DNA of 64,000 bases from Vombatus ursinus (Eukaryota; Chordata; Mammalia; Diprotodontia; Vombatidae), in contig NW_020949602.1 in the NCBI RefSeq assembly GCF_900497805.2, positions 8,986,298 through 9,050,297 of the forward strand, read 5' to 3'. The translations under genes were made by a program, and so were the position numbers. Under the pieces are notes generated by a model. That model saw only the letters and a program-made list of their open reading frames with translations. It was not told the origin of the DNA and ran no database searches. Shown in pieces: positions 43,320-53,209 of this stretch; position 1 is the stretch's first letter; the number at the start of each line of letters is the position of its first letter.

Positions 43320-43445
43320 TCCTACTCCCCTAATACTGTACTGTGAACTTTATAAAGGCAAGAATCCTGTGTTTCCTTAACTTTGCTTCTCCCCTAGCAC
43401 TGTGCTCTGGGCAAGTAAGTGATTAATAAATGTTTACAGACCTGA
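43320..43445 (+). repeat. L2 LINE 3' end
   Basis: TGTGAACTTTATAAAGGCAA, CCCCTAGCACTGTGCTCTGG and GTGATTAATAAATGTTTACA. Confidence 0.8.
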
Positions 43446-43760
43446 ATGGAATGAGCCATCCAGCAGTCAGCTCAGAGAGCTCGCCTGCTGGGGCCTTGTG
43501 ACCCCTCTGAAATGAACTGCTTTGTGGTGACTTACCTGTGAAGGGTGAGAAAAATGCCTTTGACCTCATCTTCTGTGGTGTGCAAATCACCAGCTCAGCT
43601 TGCTACCGGTGCGCTCCCCATCCATCATTCGTCCCCATCATCGGTGAACAGGAGCTAGAAATTATGCTAAATTTCTGCCTGGCTGCCATTAGCTGATTGC
43701 TTTCTGTCTTGTAACTGCACATTTATGCAGAATTGGCAAAAGTGGAAGTTTGGAAGAGAG

Positions 43761-43763
<3 letters not shown>

Positions 43764-43816
<53 letters not shown>

Positions 43817-43886
43817 ACCTCTCTATCTAGATCTATATCTATCGAGATATAGATAAACACACGTACACACACACACATATACACAT
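43764..43886. repeat. (TG)n - palindrome - (AC)n hairpin-forming repeat
   Basis: About 24 TG units (43764-43811), then arms ATCTATATCT (43831-43840) and AGATATAGAT (43845-43854) separated by ATCG, then AC-rich sequence to 43886. Confidence 0.93.
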
Positions 43887-45384
43887 AGTGGTTTCTACCT
43901 ACATGGTTGGACTGTGTCACCTTCTACACTTCATATGCCTTGAGAGTCCTATAAACTTGTGTTTTGGGTGGCTCCTTGCTCTTTTTGAACTTAACTTTTC
44001 TTTGACTTCCATTTCTCCCGAGTATCAGCACATTCCATTTCAGACCTGCCTGGCTAGCTCATTTGGCCAAAATATGAATGTTATTTGATTAATCAGTGAG
44101 CACATGAAGTACCTGCCTTTGAGAGCACATCCATCATATCAGGCAGCCCTTCCACTTGCCCTTTGTAAGGGGAGGATGGGATCATTTCCTTTAGAATCTT
44201 CTCCGTTTTAGCTACTGGGATGAAACTGAAGGGAGGATTTAGATGCCAAACTTCCATCCTCATTGCAAGATTTAAGTTCCACAATGGTTCTTAAGTTCCT
44301 GCCTCTTTAATCATTTTCAGGAGCTAGAATGAGGGTGGTTGGTCCTGCTCGCCTCCACACTGGGCTCAGTGTTGACCTTTAACATCAACTGGGTGTACTC
44401 TTTGTCTCTCTGGACATATCTGGCTTCTCAAGTGATTCATTTTGGTTTTGACATCATTATTGGTTTTCCCCTTCTTCCCCTGAGTTATTTTCCCCCGTAC
44501 ACAGTTTTTCTTCCATTTGCCTTTTCAGGGAAGATACCTTTTTATGCCATTAATCAAAACTCTACCCCAGTTTTCTAAACAGCTTTATGGTTGCTGTTCA
44601 TTTTTAATAATTACATTATATTCAAGCAAGACACAGCAATACCCCTTGAAGCCCACTGCCCATTGAATTTTTCTTTGTAAAAAAGAAAATAAAACAAATA
44701 AAACAAACCCCAAACAACTTTCAAATAAGAGGACTTAATTCCTGAATCCAAAGAAGTATTTCACATGCCACACCTGGAGTTCCTGCCTCTCCGTGAAAAG
44801 AAAGGAGCTCTGTTTGCAGATCATTTCTTCACAATTGAGTGTTTGATACAATTTATTATAGCTCAGCTCATTATAACTCAGTTTGTTGTTTCTCATGCTG
44901 GTCAAGTTTTCTCAAAAGTCAGTTCATCTTAGCTGTATATTCATGAGAACTAGATAATGAAAAAGGAGATGAGATGGGCCAGGGAGGGTGGAGGTCAGAC
45001 AAACAATGTTATCCTAACAGTTGTTTCTATGTAGTTTGATATAATGATCAAGAATTCAGGGGATGCTACATTATTAATCTTTTCTGATCTTCCGTCTAAA
45101 GACATGCCTTAAATGCTTATTTTTCCTTTTATGCTTCTAATGGGATGGCAGAGCTCATGGAAGTATAGGAGGTCAGTGTTACTACTTTGATACAGACATT
45201 CAACGTTCAAGAGTCTGGATCAAGAAGATGTTCTTTAAATTGCTCGAATTTTTATGTGGATTTGATGTTTCTGATTGTGTTGTAGTGTGTTAAAAAAAAA
45301 GAAGTCTTTTTTAAGTTCCTATAGAATGTCAAAGGAAGCTTTGAGATCCTATAGAATAATAAAAAACACCTCATATTACTTAGT

Positions 45385-45625
45385 ATTATATTAAGGTATG
45401 TAAAGCACTTGATTTGCATGATCTCATTTGGTCTTCACAATAACCTTGGTAGGTAGGTGCTCTTATGACCTTAATTTTACAGATGAGGAAGCTGGGCCTG
45501 AGAGACAGGAAGTGCTTTACCCATGGGCATGCACCTCATTAGATCTGAGGCAGCATTTGAAGCCAGATCTTCCTGGTTCCAAGTCCAGCACTCCTCTGTC
45601 TACTATATTGTCCAGCCATTATATA
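45385..45625 (-). repeat. MIR/MAR1-type SINE
   Basis: GATCTCATTTGGTCTTCACA, GGTAGGTAGGTGCTCTTATG and GGCAGCATTTGAAGCCAGAT. Confidence 0.83.
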
Positions 45626-45716
45626 CCAGCATTCCAGGATCTCAGATATTAAATGCCCCATTGTTTTTTAAGACCTAAAAGGGATAGGTCTGAAGTTTTC
45701 TGATTTTGTGTTTCAG

Positions 45717-45851
45717 GTTAACCCCAATGAAGAGGTTCACACTAATGATGATGAAGATGATGGGGAATTGGCCCTCTGGTCGACTGAGGTGAAGAAAATT
45801 GAGTTAATTAAAGGTGTCGATGGCTTGGGATTCAGCATTTTGGACTACCAG
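45717..45851 (+). CDS. PATJ: PATJ exon G: PDZ4-PDZ5 linker and start of PDZ5
   Basis: Forty-five codons: [20 protein letters not shown] then [20 protein letters not shown] and [13 protein letters not shown] and [10 protein letters not shown] are identical to remembered human PATJ. An acidic run (DDEDD) precedes the first PDZ5 strand (KKIELIK) and the canonical carboxylate loop GLGF. The acceptor TGTGTTTCAG is strong. The donor CAG|GTCATT is weak, but the human exon also stops after ILDYQ, and the open frame beyond it runs into a CA microsatellite. Phase 0 at both ends. Confidence 0.95.
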
Positions 45852-45991
45852 GTCATTATCTCTATACTATTTCATTTTTTTGACTATTTTGTGTTGTTGA
45901 ACATATCTTTATTAGATGTAGCTATTGATCAAGCGTTCAGCTATATTAACCAAGAAAAGCAAGAAGCCATAAGTAATGACTTATCTAACAG

Positions 45992-45994
<3 letters not shown>

Positions 45995-46041
<47 letters not shown>

Positions 46042-46051
46042 NNNNNNNNNN

Positions 46052-46102
<51 letters not shown>
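45995..46102. repeat. (AC)n microsatellite containing an assembly gap
   Basis: Perfect AC units on both sides of a run of 10 N at 46042-46051. The true length is unknown. Confidence 0.98.
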
Positions 46103-46108
<6 letters not shown>

Positions 46109-46554
46109 ATCACATACAACTTGCTAATAGAGAAAATCTTCTAGGTTACTCTTGGGAGATTATGTTACCAATGCGTGTTCTGAGTTTTTTGAACTCAAGT
46201 TTGGTGAAATGATATCGTATACCTATGGCATCTTCTATACATAGTGGAAGGTATTTGGGCTGAAATTTGACTAGGACAACTCAGGTCTCCTTAGCTTCCA
46301 CTTGGAATTTATAGGATTCCATGATCGTGAACATTTTTTGTTGATACAGATATACTTTAGGAAAACCCAATAGATGTACAGCGGCAAAATTTTATAGCAG
46401 AATCCAGGGAGATGATAGCTTTCCAAGGTATTCTTTGTTGAACTTCTTTCTAACATGTAACTGATTCTCTTCATGAGGTAGGAACCAGTGTTCATATGTT
46501 CATTATATTTTGTTTTTCAAATTAAATCAGCATGTACCAGTAGAATATAAACTC

Positions 46555-47435
46555 CTTGATAGTGAGGGATGGTTTCATATCAGTCAGTCAACAAAGCATT
46601 TGTTAATCATTTAATAAGTGTGAAACACTATGGTAAGTAATAAGCATAGAAAGACAGGCAAAACCCTAGCTCCTATTCTCATGTTGTAATTAGGGGAAGC
46701 AACATTTAAATAACTTTACAGGTGAGATAGGGTAGATGAGAGGCAATCCTGGAGGGAGCGTACTGGTGATGGAAGACATTGGGAAAGGCCTTCTGCAGAA
46801 CAGGGGTTTTCAGCTAAGTCTTTTTTTTTTTTGCGTTCCTATTAAATATATTTTCACATTAGTCATGATGTAAAGAAGAATTAGAACAAATGGGCTGGAC
46901 TACGAGAAAGAAGAAATAAAACAAAACAACAAAGGAAAAGGAGAGCACATAGTCTGCTTCCATCTGCATTCAGACTCCAGAGTTCTTTCTCTGGATGTGG
47001 ATAGCATTTTCCATCGTGAGTCTTTTGGCGTTGTCTTAGATCCTTGTATGGCTGAGAAGGTCAGCTAAGTCTTGAAGGAAGCCAGCAGGTGGAAGCGAGG
47101 AGTGAGAGCATTCCAGGCATGGTGGATGACAGCCGGTGCATAGGCACAGAGTCACAAGATGTAAGGACTTATGTTAGGAGCACCTGGAAAGCCTGTGTCG
47201 TTACCTTGGAGAGGATGTGGAAGCTAATCAAGAGAAAGAATGCTGGAGTGGTAGGAAGGAGCCAGAGGATAAAAGGCTTTAGAAGCCAGACAGAGGATTT
47301 TATATTTGATCTTGGAGGTGATAGGGAGCTACTGTTATTTCCTCAGTGGGGCAGGGGCTTGACATGGTCAGACCCGGGCTTTTGGGATATTGCTTTAGCA
47401 GCTGGCAGAAAGATGGACTGGCATTGGGAGGGACT
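46555..47435 (+). repeat. L3-type LINE 3' end split by an L1 insertion
   Basis: Bases 46555-46822 (GACAGGCAAAACCCTAGCTC, GGGAAAGGCCTTCTGCAGAA) continue at 47061-47435 (GAGCATTCCAGGCATGGTGG, GAGGATTTTATATTTGATCT, GGGCTTGACATGGTCAGACC). Removal of the L1 restores one collinear element. Confidence 0.88.
46823..47060 (-). repeat. L1 LINE 3' end with perfect 13-bp duplication
   Basis: TCAGCTAAGTCTT flanks the element at 46810-46822 and 47061-47073. The antisense 3' end begins with a T-run, then CACATTAGTCATGATGTAAA, CATCTGCATTCAGACTCCAG and CATTTTCCATCGTGAGTCTT. Only about 238 bp were copied, a typical 5'-truncated L1. Confidence 0.95.
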
Positions 47436-47959
47436 TACTTTTCTTTTAATATTTTTTTTTCCTTTTAACCTCATTGCTTGGTGTTGAGTAAATGCTTAAT
47501 AAATGCTTACTTACTGACTGACGTAGTAAGTGCTTAAATATTTATGAATTTGAGTTTAGTGACTTAGTATTTGTGTTTGGATGATGCAAAGGTGGACCTG
47601 GCAGAGAAAGGTGAAAAAAAAATACGTTGAGCTTTGTGGCTCAGGCTTCGGAGTCAGAAGAGGAGCAGTGCTTATCAAGTTGCTAAAAAGCTGATGTCAA
47701 CGTGTCCGGTACTCATGAAGGGAATCAGAAAGCGATGAGCCTGGCTTACTCCAAAAAGCCGTAACATGAGAAATGGCTTGTGTGGTGCAAAAGAGAAAAT
47801 GATTGGCCAATGTTGTTGACCTCATCTTCAAATCAAGCAGAGATCTCAAATCTCTGCCCAATTAGAGGAAAGGGTAAAGTGGAGATTAAGATCTGAGAAC
47901 AGATAAAACATATCCACCCTGTTCAGGTTGCCCCATTGGGGCAGCTGTCCTTCCAACTT

Positions 47960-48300
47960 CAGTGTCTCAGTGGTTAAGGAAGGAGAATATTTGCAATTGA
48001 AGTGGGGTGGGGGTCCTCTTGCGTCAAACAAACCTACTGATTCATGAGGCAACCCATTCCAGTCAAGGACAGCATGATTCTTTAGGAAATCTTTCTTTCC
48101 GTGAAGCCTCAATTTACTTCTTTACAAATCCTTCCCCCTAACCTGCATTTTTCTGTTATGCTTAAGAGGAATCTCTCCTCTTCTACAAGTAGCCCTTAAA
48201 ATATTTAAAGATGGTTACATGTCCTGTCTGAGTCTTCTGTTATCCATTCCAAACATCTCTTCAAACAAACTATCGATATTCTCATATGGGAAATGAATAG
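47960..48300 (-). repeat. CR1-type LINE, antisense
   Basis: ATGAGGCAACCCATTCCAGT, TTTAGGAAATCTTTCTTTCC, GCCCTTAAAATATTTAAAGA and TGTCCTGTCTGAGTCTTCTG follow the order seen at 25170-25382. Confidence 0.72.
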
Positions 48301-48539
48301 AGGAACAGACATAGACCTGGATTATGACCATTTTAATGGAAACAACTTTTGTAAACTAATCAAGCTTAAAATCTACCTGAACCAGAAAATACTTGATCTC
48401 CTCACTAACTTAATGTCCCAATTTTAAGAACCAAGTAAAATGATAATCCAAACATGTTAGAATAGAGTTTGCTTTTCTTAGCATGGATGAAGACTTTATT
48501 TCTTCTGTTGCGGAACCCAAAGAACTCAGCATTACTAAA

Positions 48540-48540
<1 letters not shown>

Positions 48541-48583
<43 letters not shown>
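48541..48583. repeat. (TG)n microsatellite
   Basis: About 20 TG units with one TA interruption. Confidence 0.96.
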
Positions 48584-48584
<1 letters not shown>

Positions 48585-49262
48585 TATCTGCCGTGTAAAT
48601 ATCCTGTTTCACTCATCTAGCTTATTTAGGTTGCTTTGTTATGGGGAAGATGATGAGGAATGTAGTCTGGCAATATTTAGAGAATTGAAGGCATGGTTGC
48701 TTTTGGGGAGAATGAGGAAGATCTTGGTAAGATGCCTCTTGAGTTTACCAGTCAATGGGCTCTGTTTAAATGTCTGTGTTTGATTATCACAGGGAATTAA
48801 AACTCTTGGCAAGAATGCTTTTTTCTGTAATGTGCATATTTTAATATGCTAGTGCAGCTTTAGCTCACTGTGGTTTAATAAAGCAAAATGTACTCTCTCT
48901 CTAAGCACATAAAATGCCTACTGATGTAAAAATCAATTCTTCCCTCATAGAAGAAGACAATCGGGAACAGATGAAAAGACAAATACTTTGAGAGCATTAT
49001 GTAAGAACATAAAATCCCCAATTTTGCCAGTGCAATTTAAGACAACCAAAAATAGATCCTCACTTAGTCATGTTTGCTGGCATGTTAGCTGGCATTGACA
49101 GCTGCCCCTCTCAGCTATTGGAATATTTCTTCACAAGGTTGTTAGGCAGATTGGCTTTTGAGTTGTTGATCCAAATTAATGAGTGCTTTTCATAATTACT
49201 TTTCTTTAGTTGAATCTCAATTCTGGAATTTTCAGAATTGCTTCATGCTAATTAGATCTCTA

Positions 49263-49480
49263 GAGGCAGGGTGAGCCAGGAAGACCCGGCTTCAAATCTT
49301 GCGTCTGACAGATACTGGCTGTGTGACCCTGGGCAAGTCCCTTTACTTCTCCATGCTCTAGGCAGCTCTGGAAGACTACAAGTCACAGAGGAGGTACCAA
49401 CCTGCATTGGTGGAAGGAGTTTTCTAACTGGGGAGGCCCTGTATCAAGGAAATCATAGATTCAGTCCAAAAAAAAATTAG
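49263..49480 (+). repeat. Marsupial tRNA-SINE, long-tail subtype
   Basis: GCCAGGAAGACCCGGCTTCA, TGGCTGTGTGACCCTGGGCA and the tail AGTCACAGAGGAGGTACCAA with GTGGAAGGAGTTTTCTAACT and a terminal A-run. Confidence 0.85.
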
Positions 49481-49639
49481 ATCTCCTGGAGTAAGTAAAC
49501 CCATATTTTCATTCCTTGATTCCTCTGGACCCAGTTTTCTGGACTTGCCAGTGAGCTGTGATTCTGGCTGTCATGATGTTTAACCAAAGGGACATCACAA
49601 ATGGGGAGTTAATCCAAATATTCACTTTTGTGGCATGGC

Positions 49640-49830
49640 AATGATAATAATAGCCACTTACAGTTGTAGCACTCTACATATCTTAATCCTTTTGATCCTT
49701 GGTACAGTCCTGTGAAATGGGTGTTTTTGTTGTCCACTTCTTACATATGAGGTAATTGAGGCTCACAGAAGGCTCACACAGCTGGGCAGTGTCCAAGGCA
49801 GGATCTGAACCCACATCATCTGGATTCCAT
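49640..49830 (-). repeat. MIR-type SINE
   Basis: GATAATAATAGCCACTTACA, ATATGAGGTAATTGAGGCTC and GGCAGGATCTGAACCCACAT. Confidence 0.78.
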
Positions 49831-50329
49831 TGCATCGTGGTTGGAATCTGCCAGGAGCCCTCCCGACCTCCTTCGTCATCTCCCTTTGCAGGGAGTGTTC
49901 CCATAGGAGAATCATGGCTCAGAATAATAACCCAGAGGTCAGATGGTGTTTTTGGTCATTAACAGAAAAAAAAAGCTTAACTTGATCTTAGCCCGGTGTC
50001 TGTCCAAGGCCAGGAGGGGCTTAGGGATTTTAGGTCTTCTGTGGAGCAGGGTCCGCTGGTGGAGAGAGGCCCCACAGCTCCGGCAAGATTGTTTCATTAA
50101 AAACCCCTGTTTCCTGAACATGGCAGTTCATTACATGTTTATTCAATTCTAAAAGGATTAATTAAGCTTCCACTTAACTAATGTAACCTGTGTGACAGGC
50201 CCTGTCCTCACAAAAAGAAGCACCAACTGGCATCTGCTCTCGTTTACTTTCTTCCAGGGGGATACGATGTGCAAACAGATAAGTAAATAATAATCCCACC
50301 AGGCACAAGAACAACTATCATTTCAACAG

Positions 50330-50505
50330 CAAAGTATATCTCTGTTGAACCGTACCACTGTCCTGTGAGGTTGGTACTGATATTATCACCCCCATTTTTC
50401 TGATGTGGAAACTGAGACTGAGAGAGGTTGGGCTTTACCCAGGGTTGAACCAATGATAAGTTTCCAAGGGAGGATTCAAGTTCGTATCTTCCTGACCTAC
50501 GCAGG
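50330..50505 (-). repeat. MIR-type SINE
   Basis: CACCCCCATTTTTCTGATGT, GGAAACTGAGACTGAGAGAG and GATTCAAGTTCGTATCTTCC. Confidence 0.75.
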
Positions 50506-50639
50506 CACACACCACACACACACACACAGAGTAATTTCAACACAGAAAGAGCAATAACTTCTGGGGCAGTGGATCAGGAAAGGACTTTCAGAAATTAATG
50601 GCAAAGTACAAAATCTTTTCAATGCAAGCTGAACTCTTT

Positions 50640-50740
50640 TCTCCAAATAGTAAGCATTTATTAAGCTCCTGCCATATGTCAGGCAATGTCCAAGGTGCTG
50701 AAGACAAAGTCAAACAGTCTCTGATCTTGAAGAAGTGTTC
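50640..50740 (+). repeat. L3-type LINE 3'-end fragment
   Basis: AGCATTTATTAAGCTCCTGC, CATATGTCAGGCAATGTCCA and GTCTCTGATCTTGAAG. Confidence 0.78.
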
Positions 50741-50741
50741 T

Positions 50742-50908
50742 ATTGTGTTTTTGTTTTGTTTTGTTTGTTTTTGCAAGGCATTTGGGGTTAAGTGACTTGC
50801 CCAGAGTCACACAGCTAATAAGTGTTATGTGTCTGAGGCCGGATTTGAATTCAGGTCCTTCTGCCTCTAAGGCTTGTGTACTATGCACTGTGCCACCTAG
50901 CTGCCCTG
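50742..50908 (-). repeat. WSINE-type tRNA-SINE
   Basis: GTTAAGTGACTTGCCCAGAG, GAGGCCGGATTTGAATTCAG and GTGCCACCTAGCTGCCC. It sits at the 3' edge of the LINE fragment just upstream. Confidence 0.92.
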
Positions 50909-51071
50909 TTACATTCTATTTTGAAAGATAAAATATGCACATATATATTACACACACAGACAAAAACACACACACACCAAGATACATTTTTATGATGTGG
51001 GTGCAGGCAACTAAAGCTACGGGATTCAAAACTTTTTTTGGAGATTTGTTTTGCCATCTCCATTGACTTTT

Positions 51072-51223
51072 TTTTTTTTTTTTGCTTTTTGGTGAGGCAG
51101 TCAGGGTTAAATGACTTACCGAGGGTCACACAGCTAGTGTCAAGTGTCTGAGGCCGAATTTGAACTCAGGTCCTCCTGATTCCAGGGCTGGTGCTCTATC
51201 CACTGTGCCACCTAGCTGCTCTT
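51072..51223 (-). repeat. WSINE-type tRNA-SINE with perfect 13-bp duplication
   Basis: TCCATTGACTTTT occurs at 51059-51071 and 51224-51236. The body reads GGTGAGGCAGTCAGGGTTAA, GAGGCCGAATTTGAACTCAG and TGTGCCACCTAGCTGC. Confidence 0.95.
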
Positions 51224-51925
51224 TCCATTGACTTTTGAATCCAGAATTTCTTGCTCTTTTATAAATGCTTCTTCATCTATACTTTCTCTCCTCTCTGTCA
51301 CTGTTGGTACATAGGTATTCATTTCTCTGCAAATTTCATTCTTTTATTTTAAAAGGGAGTAGAATATTTCTTTACTATGAAGCAATTAAAAGAAAATTGA
51401 TTTTTGAATGCCTTTATTATTAGAAATCTTGCTCTTTAGTTCTAAGGACTCTGATCATTTTTCTCTCCAGTTAAGCCTGGGAGGAAAAACGATGAGTCTG
51501 AAGCTTGCTCCCTGGGGTGTACGTCACGTTTTGGTTGTTTATCAGTAAAGCGTGTGTCACTGTCACCTCCTGTGACATTTAGATGACAGGGTATCTCAAT
51601 TTAAAGTTTGATGTTGGGCAAGTTAATTAATTGGTTAGGTTATCACTTGCTGTAATTAGGTAATAAACACTAATGAGGGGAAATAACTTTTGCCAGGCCA
51701 GGTGAAGGTTTCAAACAGAGTCATGAAGGCCATTTCCTGGCCTGGAGCTCATCTCATCTCTGTTTGCGCCGTTTACCTGTGGCATTCCATTAAAGCAGCT
51801 TCTCACCATTATCTGAGACTCAGCATGAGTGATGTTGTTGAAAAAGCTTGGTAACACAAAGGGGGTATTTAGTTACATAGCTAAGGTATTACAGGGGTTA
51901 GCATTTGGGGATATTAATTTTAGTG

Positions 51926-52165
51926 ACAAAGCTTAAATACTTTGGCCACATAATGAGAAGCCAGGACTCATTGGAAATGCCTGAAATGTTGGGAAAGATT
52001 GAAGAAGGACTTGGCAGAGGAAGAGGTGGATGGATAGTGCCATGGAAGCAATGAACGTCAGCTTGGACAGACTTCCAGAGATAGTGGAGAGTAGGAGGGC
52101 CTGGCATCTGATGGTCTATGGGTTCACAAAAAGTCAGACACAACTAAATGACTGAAAAATGACAG
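51926..52165 (+). repeat. RTE (BovB-like) LINE 3' end
   Basis: ATACTTTGGCCACATAATGA, GTTGGGAAAGATTGAAGAAG, CATGGAAGCAATGAACGTCA, GGAGGGCCTGGCATCTGATG and CAAAAAGTCAGACACAACTA follow the known order at the end of RTE/BovB elements. It ends in short GACTGAA/ATGACAGCAACA units. Confidence 0.88.
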
Positions 52166-52271
52166 CAACAAATTTTAATGAACCCATTTTTTCCCACTTT
52201 CATTTCTTTCATCACTAAACTAGGAAGAACTTGCTAGAAAAGCTCAGCTAAATTATAAATTTGGTCTAATC

Positions 52272-52470
52272 CAGGGGTGCTTAATTGGGGCCTATGGACC
52301 CCCAAGGAGTCTGATTGCAAGGGGTCTGTGAACTTGTTTCTAAAATACATTTGTAATCTTTTGTAACCTATATTTCATTTTATGCATTTACAAACATGAT
52401 TCTGGGTCCTTGGACTTCACCAGACTGCCAGTGGGGTCAATGACATGTAAAAAGGTTAAGAACCCCCCTG
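52272..52470. mobile_element. hAT-type non-autonomous DNA transposon, 199 bp
   Basis: It starts CAGGGGTGCTTAATTGGGGC and ends AGGTTAAGAACCCCCCTG, inverted repeats typical of old mammalian hAT elements. The 8-bp flanks GTCTAATC (52264-52271) and GTCTAGTG (52471-52478) match at six positions. It is non-coding. Confidence 0.85.
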
Positions 52471-52904
52471 GTCTAGTGTCATTGCACATAGGAAATAGTG
52501 TAAGACTACAAATCCATGGCAATATGTTCTCAAGGATGCTTTGCTGGTATGTTATACTTTAAAGAACCCTGGTGGATACTGTGTAGAAGCTAGTATGTGG
52601 AGAAAGTGAAGCTGTAACAACAGTCTGGTGCAGTGTAAGTTCAGGTCACGGGTCTGGAGTTGGAGAATGAGGCCTTGCCTCCTTTCTTTCTTGCCCTTGG
52701 GGCCCTGGGAATATGGGTATCCTCTTACCCTGATGAAGTCACTCAACTCCTTTTTTTTTTTTCATCCCCAAAAGGGAGGTAATATACTAATACTTGCATT
52801 GCTTAATTCACAGAAAATTTAAGAGAAAATTGGTTTGTAAACATTATGGAAGTTCAAGTTATTTTATTTGAAAATAAGTTTGATTTGTGCCTTTTCTTTT
52901 TGTT

Positions 52905-53145
52905 TTCAGTTGGGTTTAACTCTTCTTGACCCGATTTGGGGTTTTCTTGGCAAAGATACTGGAGTGGTTTGCCATCTCTTTCTCCAGCTCATTTTACAGA
53001 TAGAAAACTGAGACAAACAGTTAAGTGACTTGCTCAGGGTCACACAGCTAATAAGTATGTGAGGCCAGATTTGAACTAAGGAAGATGAGTCTTTCTGACT
53101 CCGGGCCTGGCGCTTTGTGCAGTCTGGCGCCACCTAGCGGTACTG
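52905..53145 (-). repeat. RTE-tailed tRNA-SINE
   Basis: TTGACCCGATTTGGGGTTTT, CTTGGCAAAGATACTGGAGT and GGTTTGCCATCTCTTTCTCC form the tail. GTGACTTGCTCAGGGTCACA and GGCGCCACCTAGCGG complete the tRNA-related part. Confidence 0.9.
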
Positions 53146-53209
53146 TGCCTTTTGTTTTTATATCCTACTTCTTTCTATGTATATAGACCTTTTCCTCACC
53201 TAAGCATTG

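Larger units (their letters stand above)
40182..45716 (+). other. PATJ intron 6
   Basis: GT-AG intron of 5.5 kb. 43445-43760 and 43880-45380 contain no repeat I can name, apart from a possible L1 fragment near 44580-44750. I looked for a short exon matching the human [10 protein letters not shown] linker and did not find one by eye. Confidence 0.8.

Noticed and set aside
42895-43346. Several frames rich in Tyr, Cys, Val and His
   Set aside because: They are translations of the TG/TA microsatellite on both strands.
45852-46127. Open frame continuing from PATJ exon G through the CA repeat
   Set aside because: It crosses the donor at 45852, encodes Thr-His repeats and reads through N bases. 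The PATJ family splices after ILDYQ.
49980-49993. ACTTGATCTTAGCC, complementary to a 14-base piece of U2 snRNA
   Set aside because: Neither flank extends the match, so it is most likely chance and not a U2 copy.
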